Below are positions 1 to 12,336 of a DNA stretch of 64,000 bases, in pieces (the first letter of the stretch is position 1; every line of letters starts with the position of its first letter). Location of the stretch: the NCBI GenBank assembly GCA_030267565.1, contig BRXU01000025.1, positions 1,471,501 to 1,535,500 of the forward strand, in the 5' to 3' direction. Both the position numbers and the translations under genes were made by a program. The notes under the pieces were generated by a model. That model worked only from the letters and a program-made list of their open reading frames with translations. It was not told the DNA's origin and ran no database searches. The stretch comes from Pleodorina starrii. Its lineage: Eukaryota > Chlorophyta > Chlorophyceae > Chlamydomonadales > Volvocaceae.

Positions 1-1077
1 CCTCCTCGCACGCCAGCATGAGGGGCGTCTGGCCCTTCTTCGATTTGGCACTGTACGGCGGGGGCTCTCCAGGGATGGGCTTCCGCGTGGCGCTGCCCTT
101 CTTGCCGTGCTGTCCCAACATGTCGAGCATCTGCGGGGCGCGATCGGATAAGGACAGGTCGGGCCGGGCCAGGCCGGGTCGGGTCGGCATGCGTCGAGTC
201 GCTGGGGCACGGGCGGTGCAGCAGGAGCAGGAGCAGGAGCAGGGACAAGGGGTCCGGCTGTAGCGATCTGCTGCTGGGGCTGGCTGGGCGAAGGGAGGGG
301 CCAAGGTCCAGCGCGGTTCAGCCCATTTGCAGCCTGTACCAGAGCATCACCCATGTCAATTCCAGCCCACCCCAGTTGAGCCCACTCCGGCCCACGACAC
401 CCCATCACAGCCCCATCACAGCCCAGTTCGGCCCAGCCTAGCCCCCCGCCCAGCCCCAAGCCACGCTAGCCGCCCCCCAATTCATCCCAGATACGGTCCA
501 GCCCCGCCCAGAGAAGCCTCACTCCGACTCCATCCCATCCCAACCCAGGGCACACATCAGCGTGGCCTTTTCACCGCTTCTAGCCCAAGCAGTTAATGCA
601 ACGCCGACGCAGTCGTTGCCGAAGGGCATTATTTGAATATGAGCCAGCCGCAGGCAGGTGTGCCAACCCCGGTGCATTGATGCACCCACCCGGTATGCCC
701 GGTATCCGCCTTCCCCCAACCCCGCCCCGCCCCCTGACCGCGCAGCTCACCTCCATGTTCCCCGCCCGCGCAGCTAAATGCCATGCATTGTACCAATCAC
801 GTGTTCGCGCAAATATGACGTTTGGGTTCTCCAGGAGAGCCGCTTTAGCCTCCTCCACTTTGCCCTCGAACACCGCCTGCGTGAATTCCAGGTGCCAGAA
901 TGCTCAACGCGCGTAATTGAAACTTCAAGCCAGGGATAATGTAGAGCATGGGGAGCGCGGGCCCGGGCGGGCAAGCGTCCACGACTCAATCACTACCTGA
1001 ATAAACTTCTTCTCGTCGGGCCCCATGCCCTGCAACTGGTTGGCCACATGTTGCAATTCCGAAGCGGCCTGACCCAT
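1..1077 (-). CDS. Ankyrin-repeat protein, 5' part (3 exons, continues beyond left edge)
   Basis: Three minus-strand exons join in phase 0: 997..1077, 751..876 and 130 down to 1, each bounded by GT/AG on the minus strand (for example GTAGTG after 997, GTGAGC after 751, CAG before 876 and 130). The product starts MGQAAS, a Gly-2/Ser-6 pattern typical of N-myristoylation. A helix (EGKVEEAKAALLENPNVIF) and an ankyrin-type segment with WHLAARAGNMEMLDMLG follow, and exon 3 ends GQTPLMLACEE, a second ankyrin consensus (TPLMLA). What is seen: the exon phases and ankyrin motifs. What is inferred: a myristoylated, membrane-associated ankyrin adaptor. Any further domain lies outside the window, so the biological role cannot be named. 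The start was chosen because it is the only Met in the first open exon and it begins the MG motif. Confidence 0.75.
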
Positions 1078-3424
1078 CTTGCTGGCTTGCCCACTGTCTT
1101 GCGCTGATTGTCAGGCTGGTCAAAGCCAACTCCCGGTCGCGAGACCTGGTCACGGTTGTCCTGATGCCTACAAATTAAACTTAAATAATCTAAGGTCTTG
1201 GGCTCGAAGTGCGCCACATACAAAGGCCAAAGTGGCTTTGGCTTCAAGCCGGAAGTAGAATCCTACGCCCAACTTAACCCTTCGCGCTTCAGAGTTGACA
1301 GGACTTATATATTTGTTCAAGGAACGAAAAAAAGCAATAGGGAAAACGTAATATTGTACATCCAGAGTTTCATCACTACGAGCCAGCGGTGACTTCAGGT
1401 AGGGACCACCAATTGCGTGTGAGTAATTTTTCGTAAACCGGTGAGGTAGCGTCTTATGCAGGCAGGCAAGTAGTTATGCCAGGAGCTCTCGGATGCGGGA
1501 TTCCCGCTGCGTGAAGCTATGAACCGTTGGATCCGTTGGCGGTTACCTCTTGCGGCGAACTGCCGGAGAGCCGGACATGGGACATCCCGTATTCCCGTCA
1601 GGCCGCCGAGCAGGCACGCACATTTGAGGCCCAGATCAGGCGTGCAACGTGCCTACATGCATTCAACCCGTGAAAAGATACGGCAGCCTTGAACCCGCTC
1701 AAGTTGTGCCCGGCTTCGGCCGCAGGTTTCGCTGGTTTCGGCTCCGGAGCGAGAGGCCCAGCCTGATGTTTGCGCCAGCCGGGCCTGCCTCTGGCCCGTT
1801 TTTTCTACCTTATTTCCCTTGATTGCCGACAGCACGTACTGCGGTAATGACACCCCCCGTATGGCTTTCCAGCGGTTGTGCAAAGCTGCAAACCTCGATG
1901 CGCCCAAGCACAGTGCCTTGTCCTGTGCAGGTGTGCGTGGAATGGGGCGATACGGCGGGTAGCCGCCATCACCCTTAAGCCGGGCCTACCTGACCGTTGA
2001 TAGGTCAGCTGGACGGTTGGTCGTTGGCCGTTGCAAGCGTTGTATTGCACACGTGCCGTGTTGTTGGCCTGTTGGCTACGTACGACTGCCGGCCAACGGC
2101 GCATTAGTGCCGCCATGGCGTCGGGAGCTGTGGGCTCGTTCCCGAGCAGCTGATCCGGGCTGTACTGCCGGAACTCTACCGTTATGAACCGGTAGCTCTG
2201 GTACAAAGCAGCAAGGGCAGGCGCACGGTAATTACATCAAGAGCCAGTGGTTTTTTTAGTTACACATGTCAATTGTACACGCATGAAACATGCACTCGAC
2301 ACCACATCGACATTTGCTGGCGGCGTCACACGCAATTACCCGCCAAAGCAAGCGCAGACGAGGTGTCGGAAGACTTCAACAAAACTGCTCCCCCCAACTG
2401 ATGGCGCAACGACCCTTTGGCGAGGGCGCTGCCCTTTTATAAGCGGGAGAGCGCAGGCCTTAGCAGTTAGCACGCGAGGAGGGACGGCCTTGTCCGTATT
2501 AGGATTCACAGCGCCTGATGCGAGGGCATTGGCTGTGGCAGGAGGACGGGACAGAGCACATCAGCCTAGTCGACTCGCGCCCGCATTCAGTTTGAGGCGT
2601 GCATCGCTTGTTGGCGGAAGTCGCGGATGCCGCCATTGGGGGCCCATGCCGGGGACATGACAACACCATCCATGGGGACATTGGGAGCAATGACGTTAAC
2701 CAAAACAGTGGGGCCTCACAGCGACCTCACAGCCCTAACCCCAACCCAACCAGGGCAAAACGGCGCCCAACCTGGATCAGCGCGCCGCCCAGATCGTCGC
2801 CGACGAGCAAGGAAAGGAATAACAAATGACTACCAGCCCGTTCAAGCAGGCAAACTGCCTGCCGCGCGGGAAAAGTAAAATTAAAAATAAGGCACGCCCC
2901 TGAAATCACCTCGTCCTCGTCCGGTATGGACATTTGGGGGGTGCGATCCAGGTATCCGACAACCCGCCCGGAGCAATCGAATCAGGCGCGCGGGTCAACC
3001 CAACTCGAGGCGCTTGCAATCCGCGCTGACGGCCGAACGAGGAACGCAGGAAAGTCGTACTGTACGGTAAGGGAGCCCTGCACGCGCGAAAAGGCAATGG
3101 ATCGTAGGTTGTCGCAAGTGCTGTGGCAAGGCGTGCAAAGGCCGGCATGCAGCAGCAGCAGCAGCAACAGCTGCTGCCGTTTGCCATCCAACTGCCGCCG
3201 CCTCCTCTATTTGTGGCTGCTACTACACGCTACTGCCAGACAACCCCGTCAAGACGCCGCGGCGTGAATGAAATATTACGCCATGTGAACGAACATGACG
3301 AAAAGACGAGGGCAGTAGGGGAAACCGACAGGCGCAGCACGCAGTTCACGCCGCTCGCGCGAGCGCAGCACGCGCGAGCGGGTCACCTTTTTCAAATGAT
3401 GATCTCCAGGAAGAAAATACCGGT
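1078..3424. other. Region without a supported gene (upstream of ankyrin gene)
   Basis: This stretch should hold the promoter of the ankyrin gene. Only short unrelated open frames are present. CAG runs at about 3148-3170 give a poly-Gln-like frame, but no splice-consistent exon or known domain was found. AT content is higher at about 1160-1380 than in the genes. Confidence 0.4.
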
Positions 3425-3715
3425 ATTGCAACGTGAAGCTCTCCATCTGGCGTCGCAACAAAACGCAGCCACGAGGCTCCAACCCGTCAACATCGGGGCA
3501 TCGTCAACATATGCAAAAGGCATAACCCGGGCACGCTTGATTACCGTATGATGCGCAATTGTGGGAACGCGTAACGTGGAGCTCTCTATCTGGCGTCGCA
3601 ACAAAGCACGCAGCGGCCAGGCTCCAACCCCTTGACCTGGGGGCATCGTCATATGCGAGGAGGTAAAAGCCCAAATACGCTTAATTTTTATGCGCCACTT
3701 GTGCAAATGCGAGCT
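3425..3715. repeat. Two-copy tandem duplication of about 145 bp
   Basis: The segment from about 3426 to 3565 is repeated in diverged form from about 3570 to 3711. Landmarks shared in order are AACGTGRAGCTCTC, ATCTGGCGTCGCAACAAA, AGGCTCCAACCC, GGGGCATCGTCA and a TATGCG..ATT..TG tail. No coding potential was recognised, and the copies differ by small indels and substitutions, so the duplication is not recent. Confidence 0.7.
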
Positions 3716-3719
3716 GAAA

Positions 3720-6700
3720 GCACTTACGCAGGGCAAATTTCAAATCCCCGCCGAAGACCGCTGCAGCAATAATTTAGCATGTCGCATAAGCGCAGATCCT
3801 TGATTGATTTTTTGATGTAATGTAGCAAGCAAGCAAAGCAAGGCAAGGCAAGCACGGCCGATGCTTTGCGATGCGGAATATTATGCACCGAAGAACGAAC
3901 AGCTCAGCAATAATCAGGGTCGCATGAAAAAGACCCATGACAGTGTGCGCGCGCAGCAGCAGCTGCCCCGACGGAATGCAATGCCGACGAGGGAGCTCGC
4001 GCCCCCCCACGTGTCCCCTATGCGGCAACCCCCTTAACCCCACCTTCCCTTCCCCTCCCCTCCATATACACCTCGGCCGCCAACTCGTAACCCTTCCCTT
4101 TGTGGCCGCGCCGCCCTCCCGCCCTTCAACCTCAAGACCAAAGCCGGTCCTCGGCCGCAAACAAAAGCAAAACCCCAACTTATGGCGTCCGTGGGTGTGG
4201 GTGTGGGGGACTGGGCACTTTGCATCCGCGCGGTCACGGCAGTAGCTATCGCAAGTACCGCAGCTATCGGTTCTCGCCGGATTGGCGCGCCACGGCTGCG
4301 TCGACAGCGGCGGCAGCCCGCGCCAGTCGGTCGCAACGCGACGCAACGCAGAAATGTCTCCCCCTCGGGATTCGGTTTGGGCACCAGCTAAGCACCCACC
4401 TAAGGTCATGTGCAGCTGCGGGACACCCGAACAGAGCCCGGGCACCCGGCGTGGGCTGCCAGCCTCACCCCTCCCTCCCACCTCGCTCGCTCGCCGACAC
4501 AGCCGATGCCCGTGTACGGCAAAACACACACACATATACAAACAGAGTACACGCTGCGCTCGGGACGTCCCTTCAGACACTCGACTGCGCACCGACCAAC
4601 CGACCGACCGGAATACAGGTTTACTTCCGGCGGCAGGAGGGGGCGCAACCCTCGCACGACCCTCTCCGCTCCCCTCGCACGACCGCCGCTCTCCTCTCCC
4701 TCTTGTTGTGCCGTGGCCCCCCCTCCCCTCCCCCCCCCCGCCGGACGCCTGACGAATACATGCACACGCACGCACACGCACGCACACATGTTGTGCCTGC
4801 CACGCGTGCTGTGCCCCGCACACACAACCCCTCCCCCCGCACGCCACCGGCGGGAAAAGACGCCGCTATGCCGCTTCTTGGACACATCACCAGCGGCCTC
4901 TTCCTCTCTCGCACGTCAAACGGCCCCAAAAGGCCGCCGCCACCGCAAAACACGGGTCGACCGGTCGGGTCGGGTTAGGAAGAAAGGAAAAACCGCAGCC
5001 AAGAAGCCAAGCAGGCCAAGCAACGGGCGGGGCGCACGCTGCGCGGCGGCCGCGGCTCATTTCGGGGCCCTCGCCTCTCGCCTCTCCTCGCTGCGGCCCA
5101 CCTCGAGCCTGCGGTGTCCCTCGCCTCTCGCCTCTATCTCCCCTCTCGCACTGCACTCAACCGCACTAGACGAGACGACACGATCAGACGACTCTCCCTC
5201 TCGAAGCAAAACCCCCTCGACAGCTTGCCGCAGGGGCCTCGAGGGACCCAAGCAGTCAGCAAGCTGCCGCAAAACATGGCTCCAGGGAAGGCGCTCACAG
5301 AACTTTTCATTTCCACGGCAAGCAAGCAAGCAAGCAAGCGCTCTCTAATACCGTAAACCAAACTCTTCGACCGCGGATCTGGACAACGACGAGAAAAAGC
5401 CCATCATCCCGCGGAAACGCCACCAGAGGTCAACCCGCCCCCAACTGTGTTTTTTGGTGCTGGGTTTTTTGGTGCTGGGTTTGTGGAGGTGCGCGGGTAC
5501 CGATCATCTGCACACTTTGGCCCGAGCACCACCACCACCATCCCGCGCCGCCGTACTCCAGCTCCCTCGGTGTGCCCCTTAGTAACCCGCGCCCCGCTCG
5601 AGATCCGGAGGCCCCATTTCCGCAACGACCGCGCACTTCCGACGACACACCTGACCACGCCATTAGCCTCGGTGGACAAACACGACAAGTGCAGCAACCA
5701 CAAGGACGACGACCTCTTAAGGCAGCCTCCCACGCTTTAGGGTTGCCGCCTCAGAAGGCGGCAGCAGCAGCAGCAGGCAGCAGGCAGCAACGACAACCCG
5801 GGGGCCGGGGACCACGAGGGACAGCAGCCCAACAGACTAGCCCCCAGCCCCCAGCACCCATCGGACAACCAGGGCCACTGCTCTAATAATTCGCCCACTC
5901 ACTACTAATATTGTAATGGGCGCGACAATACCGTCGTCCCTTGGGGGGACTGGTACCAGGCCGCAACTCGCAAATCTTCCTTCCGAACGCCCCTCGAAGA
6001 AAAAAACACCCACCCGGTCGTTATTCCAAGTTTCCAACGCGCCTTCCGACGCTTGCTCAAGGGCGGAACGTCGTGACATGCAGCCAACACAACCGCGACC
6101 CTCTCCCACAGGGCAGGTGGAGGGCGCGCGTGGCACGCTCCATCGGACGCCGCAATGCCAAAACCATAATAAACCACGCACCGCCGAAACCACCCAACCC
6201 AGCCACCCCATTTCCAAGTCCTTCCATAATATGCTCGCATGTCTTGCCCCCAGACAACTCTGTGGAGGCGAAGGAGGTGGCGGCAAAGGGAGCGCCGCAG
6301 GCGTGCTCTCCCTTCGTCCGCATGTCCATTCCAAATTCTCAAAAGCCAAACCATGGGCTTCAAAGGATCGATTGGAGTTCTGCCGTACAAGACCTCGTCA
6401 GCCTCCACGACGTCGGGCGACGGCGCGAAACCACGGCGCCAAGAAAGCCGAGCTTGCGCCTGGATGGCATTCACCACCGCTGCCAGACGTCAACCTTCCC
6501 CCAAACACACCCATGTTTCACGCCCTCAGCTCACCGTGTTCTGCCAGAGCCTGCCAACCGCCCAACCGCCTGACTGCCTAACCGACACGTGGCCCTCCCC
6601 GCGGCAACAGCCAGGCGTCCCGGTCCGCTCCTGGCAATGCGCAAACAGACCGCCGTCACCCACCATCACCACCACAAGAAGTATAAACATCGAGTTTGGC

Positions 6701-7767
6701 CGTGAACGGCCACCAACACAGACACAAGCCGTACATAAACTCAAATCCATCAACCAAACCCACAACCATCCAACTACCAACTCCGGAATATCATTGCTCT
6801 GCTTTTGCTTTTTTTCTGCGCGAGACTGGTTGCTTGAAGCATATTAGAGTCCCATTTGTTGCCGGCTCCTCGCATTCTACATATGGGTGGCTCTGAAACG
6901 TAAGTCCCAACCGAACCCCAACCACCAAAGATGGGCGATGTACGACGATACGTGCACCATTTGTCGTATACCCGGGGCCGAGCTAACCAACCGATACTAT
7001 TAGAAAAGCGGCTCAGCGGCAGCTCGCGAGCCCCGGCTGCCCCGACACGCTCGCGCCGCCGTATATCGTACCGTTGCCGTACAAGAACCCTGGCAGAAGA
7101 TACCCATGCATCCCGTACAAAGCACCCGATCCCCCGCGCGCGCCCCACGGCGCGCACGTGCGTGTATGTGCGTGTATGTGCCTGCGCGTGTATGCTTATA
7201 TCGGCTGATATAGTCGCGCGTCCGATACGCGTCGGACGCCCTAGTCACAGAGCGCGCGGACGTGGGCGGGCGGAAATTGATGGGCGCGTAACCCCCTTTC
7301 CCTCATTACGCGCACAGACGCCGCAAAACCCACAGCAAGACCCAGTCCCTTCCCCGCAGCCGCCACCACCATCACCACAGCCCCCCACTAAACCCACCCA
7401 AGAAGAAGACACACGCACAGGACACACCGACCGCAATGACTCTCGAGCCAGCCTCTCCGCCTGAGTCCAGACAGCCGCCTCGCTTCGCCTCGCCTCGAGC
7501 CGCGCACACGACCGTCAATGAAACCAGCGCGGCGCGGCGCCAGCGCAATCCCAGGTCCCTCCTACCGGGTCCATCCCAGGCCCCAGGTCCTCCGCCCCCA
7601 GCAAACCGTCAAAACGAGGGACGCAGCGCAGCGCAGGAGCCACGCGAGGGCAAAAGGAAGGCAAGCTGCTGCCACCGCAATGCCCCAAGCTGCGGCCGCC
7701 ACACACGGGTCAGGGTCAGGCCACGGAATCGGCGAGGCCTGCCAGGACGCCAGCAACTCCCGAGATG
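3720..7767. other. Gene-poor GC-rich region, no gene resolved
   Basis: Long overlapping frames exist on both strands (for example about 3.8-4.85 kb on the minus strand and 4.4-5.35 kb on the plus strand). Their composition is that of chance frames in C-rich low-complexity DNA: no domain, no stable frame and no convincing chain of splice sites. There are CACA/CGCACA microsatellite patches near 4.53 and 4.76 kb, a CAG-type run at 5.76-5.80 kb, and GTGCGTGTATGTG repeats near 7.16-7.19 kb. Confidence 0.35.
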
Positions 7768-7845
7768 GTGCAGATCCATTATAGATCCACTGGATCCACT
7801 ACAGATCCAGTGGATCCATTATAGATCCAATGGATCCGATCCAAG
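7768..7845. repeat. Short palindromic GGATCC-rich repeat cluster
   Basis: GATCC(A/G) words recur in direct and inverted orientation, including GATCCACTGGATC and its reverse complement GATCCAGTGGATC separated by about 7 nt, plus two copies of CATTATAGATCCA. The arrangement can fold into a hairpin. A looser relative occurs at 53868-53915. Confidence 0.7.
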
Positions 7846-8895
7846 CATGGGCTGAAATGCCAACCCCATTGCCACCGCGACGTAATATCACCATCCATCC
7901 ATCCATCCGACAGTGCAGCGCGGCTCAAACTTCCTCAACAGGAGGGGAGGGAAGGCCGCAGGCAACGGCGCGCGCGGCCCTCCTCCCCACAGAACCAGAA
8001 ACGATGCATAATAGCAGCAGGGGACGGGAGGCCCGCCGTGGCCGCCAAATGTGATGCAATCCATTTTCATCGGCACGGCTGCCGCTGCGGCTGTGGGAGC
8101 CCGGGGCGCGAATGGGGGCCGCCGCATCCTTCCGCTCGAACGAGTTGCAGTGTCGTGGTACGACATACTCCAAGTGCTTGCCGTACACCATGCATTACTA
8201 ATGCCATCACGAGAGCGGACCGGCCGCGACGAGGTAGGTCCTCGGCGGGACGTGAGGTGGGATGGTGGGGAGATGGCTGTACACCGAGTGCTGTCTGACT
8301 GGCTGGGGTACGGAACAACAAAAACCGGCTGGGTAGGGTTGCGTAGCTTGAGTCCTTGAGAGGCCTGGCGGGGGTCCAAAGATATGCCGCAGCGCTTGGT
8401 TGGTTGGTCGGTGACGGCGGTTGGCGACGCCCGCCGCGCACGGCCGTACAACGGCCAACGGCCGCTGGTACGGCTTACAAGTTGACCGACCCCAGCGCTA
8501 GGCTCAGCTCCTACGGGAGAGTTGGGAGAATCCAGAGACAGAGAGATGAAGAGCGGTTGGGTTAGTTGGCATATTAGTAATACGCGACATTAGTAATACG
8601 CAAAAAGTTGCATTCGCGACGTTGGGCGACACGAGGGAAGTTTGGAGGTCCGGGTAGAAGGAGACGGCGGCAGGCGAACAGAGCACTCGGGTCGGTGTAG
8701 GGGCCCATTGGGACGCGCATAACCGCAAACTCCCCTAAAATCGGGAGTCGTACATTCTCATGTGTGGTAGTTGTTGTTAGGTATCCATATGTACAGTATG
8801 TCTTAATTGGGTCGTCCCGTTGGATGAGCTAACCTAACCGATCCGCGTCCAAGCTGTCGTACATCCGCAAACTTTTCCGGATCTGACGTACTTAC

Positions 8896-11010
8896 GTGTA
8901 CGATGAGATCCATGTCGTGCAGGCCGCTGGGCACGGGCGGCTGCCCATGCAGCGCCCGACCGCGAGTGAAGAGATCGCAGGTTCCGGAGCAGAGCGCGCA
9001 AAACGAATTCTGGGGGGAAAGGAGGGAAGGAGGAAAGGGAGGAAGGAAGGAAGGAAGGGAGGGAGCAGCCGCACGGCCGCATTGCAAGGAACGAGACACG
9101 GTCAGACAGAAAGAGTGTGAGAGAGAGAGAGTAAGAGAGAGAGAGAGAGAGGGCAAGCAGATTTCAGGAAGGGCACCAAGTACAGCAGGGCATCAAACGC
9201 GAAAGTCCGTGCGGGAGGACAACCAAAACCCCGCGGGCGACCTCTTGCGCTGCCGGCAGCCGCTTTGGGCCGCTTACGGCCACATTGCAAAAAGCACAAA
9301 GAGCACAGAGGGCGACGACACATTGACACATTGTGCGGCGCCGCATTGCCCTTCTCAAGGCCGGAAGAGAAGGAGGAGGAGGAGGAGGCGAGAGGAGGAG
9401 GGGCCACAGGCCAAAAAGCGGAAGCAGACGCCGCGCCCGCGGGCAGTTTGCCGCCGTCGAGCAGCGGCGACTGTACGGTAACATCACGACATCAAACACG
9501 AGGACTCGTAGCAGCCGGGGGAGCCTCCCTCACCCTGCACATCAGCCGGTGACCCAGAAGCCGCCGGCCCGCGATGGTGGGGGCGACGGCTGCCGCCACC
9601 GCCAGCGGCGGCGGCGCCGCCGAGCCGTCGTGCGGCATAAGGCCCTGCGGCATCAGCGCGTCCAACCAGAACTGCAGGCCAGGGGCGCGCGACGGCGAGG
9701 CCTGTGTGGTGGCGAGCGAGCAGGCAACGGGGCAACGGAGGGGGTAATTCGATTAAAAAAGACGATATCGACAAAGGAGGGGGGTAGTGTGGGGGTTCAG
9801 GGAGTGATATGCTCCTTTATAAAATAATGAGTCACTGCGGACGTGTGGGGGGGACAACGGGGGCCCTGGGCGGAAAGGCTGGAAACAGGCGATGGTGGAA
9901 GCGTTCCGAGACGTGAACGGCAGCAAGCGGCGGCGGTGGGACGGACAGTCAGCGAACGTGGAGTGGCGGGGCACGTGTAGATTACGGACGGTGCTGCTAC
10001 AGGGTTCGCAGGTGCCATCATCAATTCATCAGCATCATTATCATGGACGCGAACACACACAGGCAAACGAGGCAGGCCGCCGGCTGGGATGCGCGGTGGG
10101 ACGGAACCTCGAGACAGAGTGACCCGTGGGTCGACGACACCGCGACGGAAGGAGTCGTCAACGCCCCCAAACCCTAATCACTCCCCCAGCTGCCCCCAGC
10201 TGCCACCTCAGGAAACGGAATCCGCTTACCCGCTCGTTGCGGCACATCAGGCAGTGCAGCAGGTACCGCATGTACGACGTCGCTTCCTGCAGTACGCAGT
10301 ACATGATGTACAGCACAACATGTGAGATTGATGGGTCAGGATGGCCTGGGCCGCCGGCCGCCATCTCCGAAGATCTCAGATCGCATCTCGCATCATGGCC
10401 TGGGAGGGAAACGCGCTCCGGAACCCCCGCCGGAAACCGGAATGCAGGTCCAGGCTCTGAAAGCTCGTGAGTGAGTTCGCGAGTGAGTGAGTGAGCTGCT
10501 GTCGCGAGTGAGTGAGTGAGCGAGCTGCTGTCGTAGCCACCCTGGAGCAACAGCCACAACGGTCAGTCAAGAGCCCAATGACGTAACGACGTAACGCCCG
10601 CAGCCGCGTAACGCACTAACGCCGTTTTCGTGACTTATGACGCGTGTTTTGAAAAAAGGAGCCGCACACCTATCGATCAATGGGGCGCAAAGGGCCCAAC
10701 CCAAGGCCCAACAAAGCCCACGGGCGTGCAAACCTCCTGCAGCGCGGCAGGCCTCCTGTACCCCCCGTTGTTAACCGTCGGCAAGGGGCCTTGGTTCCTA
10801 TGGGACAACCCCGCCCGCCCCCCAAAGTGCGGCCTCCGAGCTCCGGTTGGTTAATTAGTTGGTTGGTTGGTGTATTGGATCGGATGCGCCCTTTCCTGTC
10901 CACACAAAGGGAAGGGAAGGGATATGGCAGCGCACGCACCTGAAGTTGTACGACAGCCCTGTCCGCGACCGGAAGCAGTGGGTCGAAATCAACGTCGACG
11001 ACTTGCATGT
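8896..11010 (-). CDS. Unrecognised protein, five phase-consistent exons (partial model)
   Basis: Minus-strand exons 10940..11010, 10230..10286, 9534..9701, 9177..9470 and 8896..9009 are each flanked by AG and GT and join without a frame change. They read VVDVDFDPLLPVADRAVVQLQ, then EATSYMRYLLHCLMCRNER, then an exon with LQFWLDALMPQGLMPHDG, then a Ser/Pro-rich exon, then an exon with GLHDMDLIVH. The donor at 9177 (GTGCCC) is weak, and the intron after it contains a long CT tract. A possible terminal exon at 7925..8165 reads HLEYVVPRHCNSFERKD and then low complexity. No family was recognised. The first exon and the true end are not resolved, so only the core is claimed. The helix-rich MRYLLHCLMC segment and consistent phases argue for a real gene. 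Confidence 0.5.
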
Positions 11011-11642
11011 CTGCGGGACGCGGACGGAGAAAAGAGGAGAGGCTGATCGATCCGGGGCCGGGAAATGCTCATAGGGAGTGTGGAACGGCCCAGAGTGTGG
11101 GTGCCCGGCGAGTTCTCCTGAAGCGGCGCTGCACTTCAAGGAGGGGGTGGGGGGGGGTCGAGAGACTAGTCCCGGCAGCGCAGGAAACCCACAACCCTCT
11201 CCGGTCGGTCATCGGGGAGGACGTCAAGAGGCCTTCCGCAATCGCATCAGCGGTCGTCAGGGCGGCGTACCCTCATTTTTGAGTCGGCCGCAGGCGCTAC
11301 GCGACGGGCAAGATAGGGCTTCAAGAAGAAAGTGAGGCAGGCGCGTACTAACTGGTAAAATGACTACAAACAAACGTCCCGGTTCCGTCCGTGCTTGCAT
11401 AAACTTGTGGCAGGGACAAGGGCTCCCTTGAATGCTTGTAACGCAAGGCCACACGGCTGGCTCTGCCCTCTGGCTGCGCGGCACCTCTAGAACGGCTAAA
11501 TGGTGGGGGGTATATGATAATGATTTATTTGTTGTGATCAGCGCAGGCCACTCCTCCAGTGCTTCCGAACTGGGGACAATTGCTCCCTCCGACGGCAGCA
11601 GCAGCTGCAGGTTGCAAGCATGCCGATAGCTTAAATAATATC
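11011..11642. other. No gene resolved
   Basis: This lies between two minus-strand genes. It may hold the 5' part of the gene ending near 8.9 kb and the 3' UTR of the TAZ gene. No exon pair with matching phase was found. Confidence 0.3.
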
Positions 11643-12336
11643 TTAAATCAATGCTCGACCGAAGATATGTCCCAAGAAATTTTCTAGAACGCACGGCCTC
11701 GCTGGCCAGGCCAAATTCTCACCTTCATCGTCGGCGCCTCTGCCCGAAGGCGCGACTCCCTCTTCTCCAGGATTCGCAACAGGCTGGCGGTCAGAAAATA
11801 CATCAGCGATCGGCGCCGCGCCGTTCCGGTCTGGGGTTCCAGGCGCCTCTGGTGGCAGGGGCTCGTTGTATCGCGCCCTGGGCTGGAACTGCTGATGCTG
11901 CTCGTGCCGGCCATCACTTCCTGATAGATCGCGCCATACCCCAGCGCAAAGACGGCATTGCGTGTCCTGCGAGCGAGCTCAGCCAGCAACCGTCAGGCAA
12001 TTCATTCGTGACTAGTCTCGGAGATAGCAAAGCCCCAGCCACCTTTTGGAATACCGGCGGATATTTGAAGGGCTAATCATATCTGGTGCTACAAAGGCAG
12101 CAGCGCACCTGGCAGCGCAGCCAGTGCAAAGTCAGTCGTCGAACCGAGGTGCAAGATGGCACCGCGCAGGCACCCGGATTGCTGCAGGTGAGAACATGGG
12201 ATAGCAGCGCTTTGCCCCCTGAGCACCGATCGTCCAGAACGCAGGCTGGGTTGTTGCAGGTCAAGGAATGGAAAATAAGTCGAAGCCAGTTTGCAGCGTT
12301 AGCAACCGAAGCGTCATCGCCCTGTTCACTTGTCAT
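11643..12336 (-). CDS. Small TAZ-type zinc-finger protein (2 exons, 183 aa)
   Basis: Exon 1 is 12109..12336 and exon 2 is 11643..11966. The intron starts GTGCGC, ends CGCTCGCAG and keeps phase 0. The spliced protein carries three HCCC modules of a TAZ finger: H23-C27-C32-C38, H47-C51-C57-C62 and H71-C75-C80-C83. The last two Cys are supplied by exon 2 (HWLRCQ joined to DTQCRLCAGVW). TAZ domains, as in CBP/p300, bind transcription-factor activation domains. The rest is a short acidic/Pro-rich tail ending at TAA 11643-11645. A good alternative donor (GAAG/GTGAGA, exon end 11723) could extend the gene to unseen exons. Reading through the intron instead gives a stop 11 codons later. Nuclear protein-protein interaction is inferred from the family. 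Confidence 0.8.

Noticed and set aside
3774..4847. 357-codon minus frame
   Set aside because: Composition follows CACA/CGCA microsatellites; no domain, no splice context, and equally long frames exist on plus.
11684..11989. 101-codon minus frame (RNAVFALGYGAIYQEVMAG) as a separate gene
   Set aside because: It overlaps exon 2 of the TAZ gene in another frame; the TAZ frame is supported by zinc ligands and a phase-correct splice.
12073..12336. 88-residue unspliced TAZ ORF as the full gene
   Set aside because: Its last module reads CRCQVRCCLC with poor spacing; splicing at 12109/11966 restores the standard HxxxC-xxxx-CxxC pattern in phase.
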